Positions 42,198-43,503 of a DNA stretch of 43,503 nt are shown here, piece by piece. The notes under the pieces were generated by a model. That model saw only the letters and a program-made list of their open reading frames with translations. It made no database searches and was not told the origin of the DNA. The position numbers and the translations under genes are program-made. This DNA is from Oscillibacter sp. (lineage in GTDB: Bacteria > Bacillota > Clostridia > Oscillospirales > Oscillospiraceae). The DNA lies in NCBI GenBank assembly GCA_003522105.1, contig DPGF01000004.1, positions 1 through 43,503 on the forward strand, given 5' to 3'. Numbering within the stretch: the first letter of the stretch is position 1; every line of letters begins with the position of its first letter.

Positions 42198-42367
42198 TGC
42201 GAAGCAAAAGCTCGCAGAAATTTCCGCAGCGGTTCGCACCGCAAATAGAGAAGTTTTTGCCGATCTGCAAGCGGCAAAACGCTTTGAAAGGCAGCGTTTT
42301 GCGCAAAAGTATCTGGAATCCATGCCTTTTTTGCAAAAATGTGCAAAGAAATTTGTTCACTTTTGCT
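42198..42367 (+). promoter_or_regulatory. CRISPR leader
   Basis: 170 nt between cas2 and the first repeat. It holds a perfect 10-bp inverted repeat, GCAAAACGCT (42274-42283) and AGCGTTTTGC (42293-42302), and A/T-rich tracts near the first repeat. No confident -35/-10 pair was found. Confidence 0.65.
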
Positions 42368-43326
42368 GTCGCGCCCCGCGAGGGGCGCGTGGATTGAAAT
42401 TCAATGTATAGCTATTTCAACCCAAATCCAGCCGGTCGCGCCCCGCGAGGGGCGCGTGGATTGAAATAAAAAAGCCGTCAACGGCATCTGCCACTGCTAC
42501 GGTCGCGCCCCGCGAGGGGCGCGTGGATTGAAATCATGGCGATACAGGAGCGATACGGAGTGAGACGAGTCGCGCCCCGCGAGGGGCGCGTGGATTGAAA
42601 TTCTTTCGAGCCGCAATCGGGCTTGTAATAAAGTCGTCGCGCCCCGCGAGGGGCGCGTGGATTGAAATCCGAAAAAGGTACCAGATGGACGATAGATTTT
42701 GTCGTCGCGCCCCGCGAGGGGCGCGTGGATTGAAATACTGGTGGCGATTCGTCGTATCAGTATTCCCGCGGTCGCGCCCCGCGAGGGGCGCGTGGATTGA
42801 AATCTTGAGCGTTGGGTTTAGAACCATCTTCCCCGATGTCGCGCCCCGCGAGGGGCGCGTGGATTGAAATATCGACTTTTACGAGTCGAAAGGGTGGCTG
42901 GTCGTCGCGCCCCGCGAGGGGCGCGTGGATTGAAATCGTACCGCAACCACGGCCAGCTGGAATGCCAATTCCAGTCGCGCCCCGCGAGGGGCGCGTGGAT
43001 TGAAATAACGACTGGCGCTTTGCCGCCATCGGCGGCGTGGCGTCGCGCCCCGCGAGGGGCGCGTGGATTGAAATATCGTTATTATGACGGGAATGTTTTG
43101 TCATATACGTCGCGCCCCGCGAGGGGCGCGTGGATTGAAATCCCCTGGTATTTGAGCGGCACAACGGCAAGGGCGGTCGCGCCCCGCGAGGGGCGCGTGG
43201 ATTGAAATACATCATGGACGGCTGGCAGACCTGGGCGATGCGGTCGCGCCCCGCATGGGGCGCGTGGATTGAAATATATTCATGCCGCCATAGTGGGAGC
43301 ATCGGTCGTCGCGCCCCGCGAGGGGC
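42368..43326 (+). CRISPR. Type I-C CRISPR array, 14 spacers
   Basis: Fourteen full 33-nt repeats, the first at 42368-42400 and the last full one at 43243-43275, plus a half-repeat at 43308-43326. Each begins GTCGCGCCCC and ends GTGGATTGAAAT, the I-C type ending. The core folds as CGCGCCCC-GCGA-GGGGCGCG, an 8-bp stem with a GNRA tetraloop. The first 13 repeats are identical; repeat 14 has GCAT in the loop. Spacers are 32-37 nt, mostly 34. The leader is on the cas2 side, so the newest spacers are at the left. Confidence 0.98.
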
Positions 43327-43423
43327 ACGACTTTTTCCTGAGCGCCCGCTGCTGGTGGGCGATGACTTCGTGCTGATCGGCTTCAAGGAAGCCGAGTGGG
43401 AGAGCCGCCTGAAAACCCAATAA
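43327..43423 (+). pseudogene. 3' remnant of an ArsC/Spx-family gene
   Basis: Right after the half-repeat an open frame reads RPLLVGDDFVLIGFKEAEWE up to the stop at 43421-43423. This is the usual C-terminus of arsenate-reductase/Spx-family proteins; about three quarters of the gene, with the catalytic part, is missing. It marks the point where the CRISPR region joined the older chromosome. Confidence 0.68.
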
Positions 43424-43446
43424 ATGTCGCCCCGCAGGCGACCAAA

Positions 43447-43501
43447 CCCTCCTTCGGATGCGCTACAATGTGAGCACAGACAAACGAAGGAGGGCTTTTT
43501 T
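43447..43501 (+). terminator. Terminator after the arsC remnant
   Basis: 10-bp perfect stem CCCTCCTTCG / CGAAGGAGGG, 28-nt loop, C and six T at the window edge. Probably the original terminator of the truncated gene. Confidence 0.72.
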
Positions 43502-43503
43502 AT

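Noticed and set aside
42534..43386. Open frames over the CRISPR array with repeated Arg/Pro/Gly peptides
   Set aside because: They are translations of the 33-nt repeats, which are a multiple of three and lack stops in some frames.

Overview
The window looks like a chromosomal segment of a high-GC, butyrate-producing member of the Clostridia, most like the Oscillospiraceae. This rests on a strict Firmicute housekeeping set, a butyryl-CoA:acetate CoA-transferase very close to the Roseburia/Faecalibacterium type, a CarD-IspD-IspF cluster, and a gut-type type I-C CRISPR system. The first 27 kb is ordinary core genome. Most of 28.66-43.3 kb is accessory.

Layout of the core (1-25 kb): the 3' end of ribosomal protein S1; a monocistronic butyryl-CoA:acetate CoA-transferase gene; carD-ispD-ispF (transcription factor plus two MEP isoprenoid steps); a DUF3343/class V aminotransferase pair (sulfur or selenium handling); the c-di-AMP genes cdaA-cdaR followed by rseC-like, DUF5685 and DnaJ-domain genes; and a long compact cluster yicC-remA-gmk-rpoZ-priA-def-fmt-rsmB-rlmN-stp-prkC-rsgA. 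Many genes in that cluster overlap by 4-11 nt, which indicates translational coupling. Then cysK and an Rrf2 regulator diverge from well-formed promoters, followed by an MFS transporter and an operon coding for a TM1266-family regulator plus a TauABC/SsuABC-like transporter, which has a long structured leader.

Accessory region (28.66-34.2 kb): a manganese catalase/CotJC-like gene has lost its 5' end at the junction with a decayed conjugative or mobilizable element. The element holds ParB, a TnpV remnant, a RepA N-terminal remnant, two short MobC-like genes and an oriT-like inverted-repeat region, but no relaxase. Within or next to it lie an AbrB-type/HipA-like kinase toxin-antitoxin pair with a palindromic operator in its promoter, an MntA/HepT (MNT/HEPN) pair, and a class III Fic AMP-transferase.

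CRISPR region (34.3-43.3 kb): a complete type I-C locus, cas3-cas5c-cas8c(-internal cas11c)-cas7c-cas4-cas1-cas2, followed by 14 spacers. Three points stand out. cas7c carries an in-frame amber stop at codon 192 of an otherwise intact 280-codon frame. The operon leader contains a perfect 24-nt palindrome with a T-tract and a competing upstream segment, like an attenuator. Base composition changes abruptly at the cas7/cas4 boundary, suggesting that the interference and adaptation modules have different histories. The array ends in a half-repeat fused to the 3' remnant of an arsenate-reductase-family gene.
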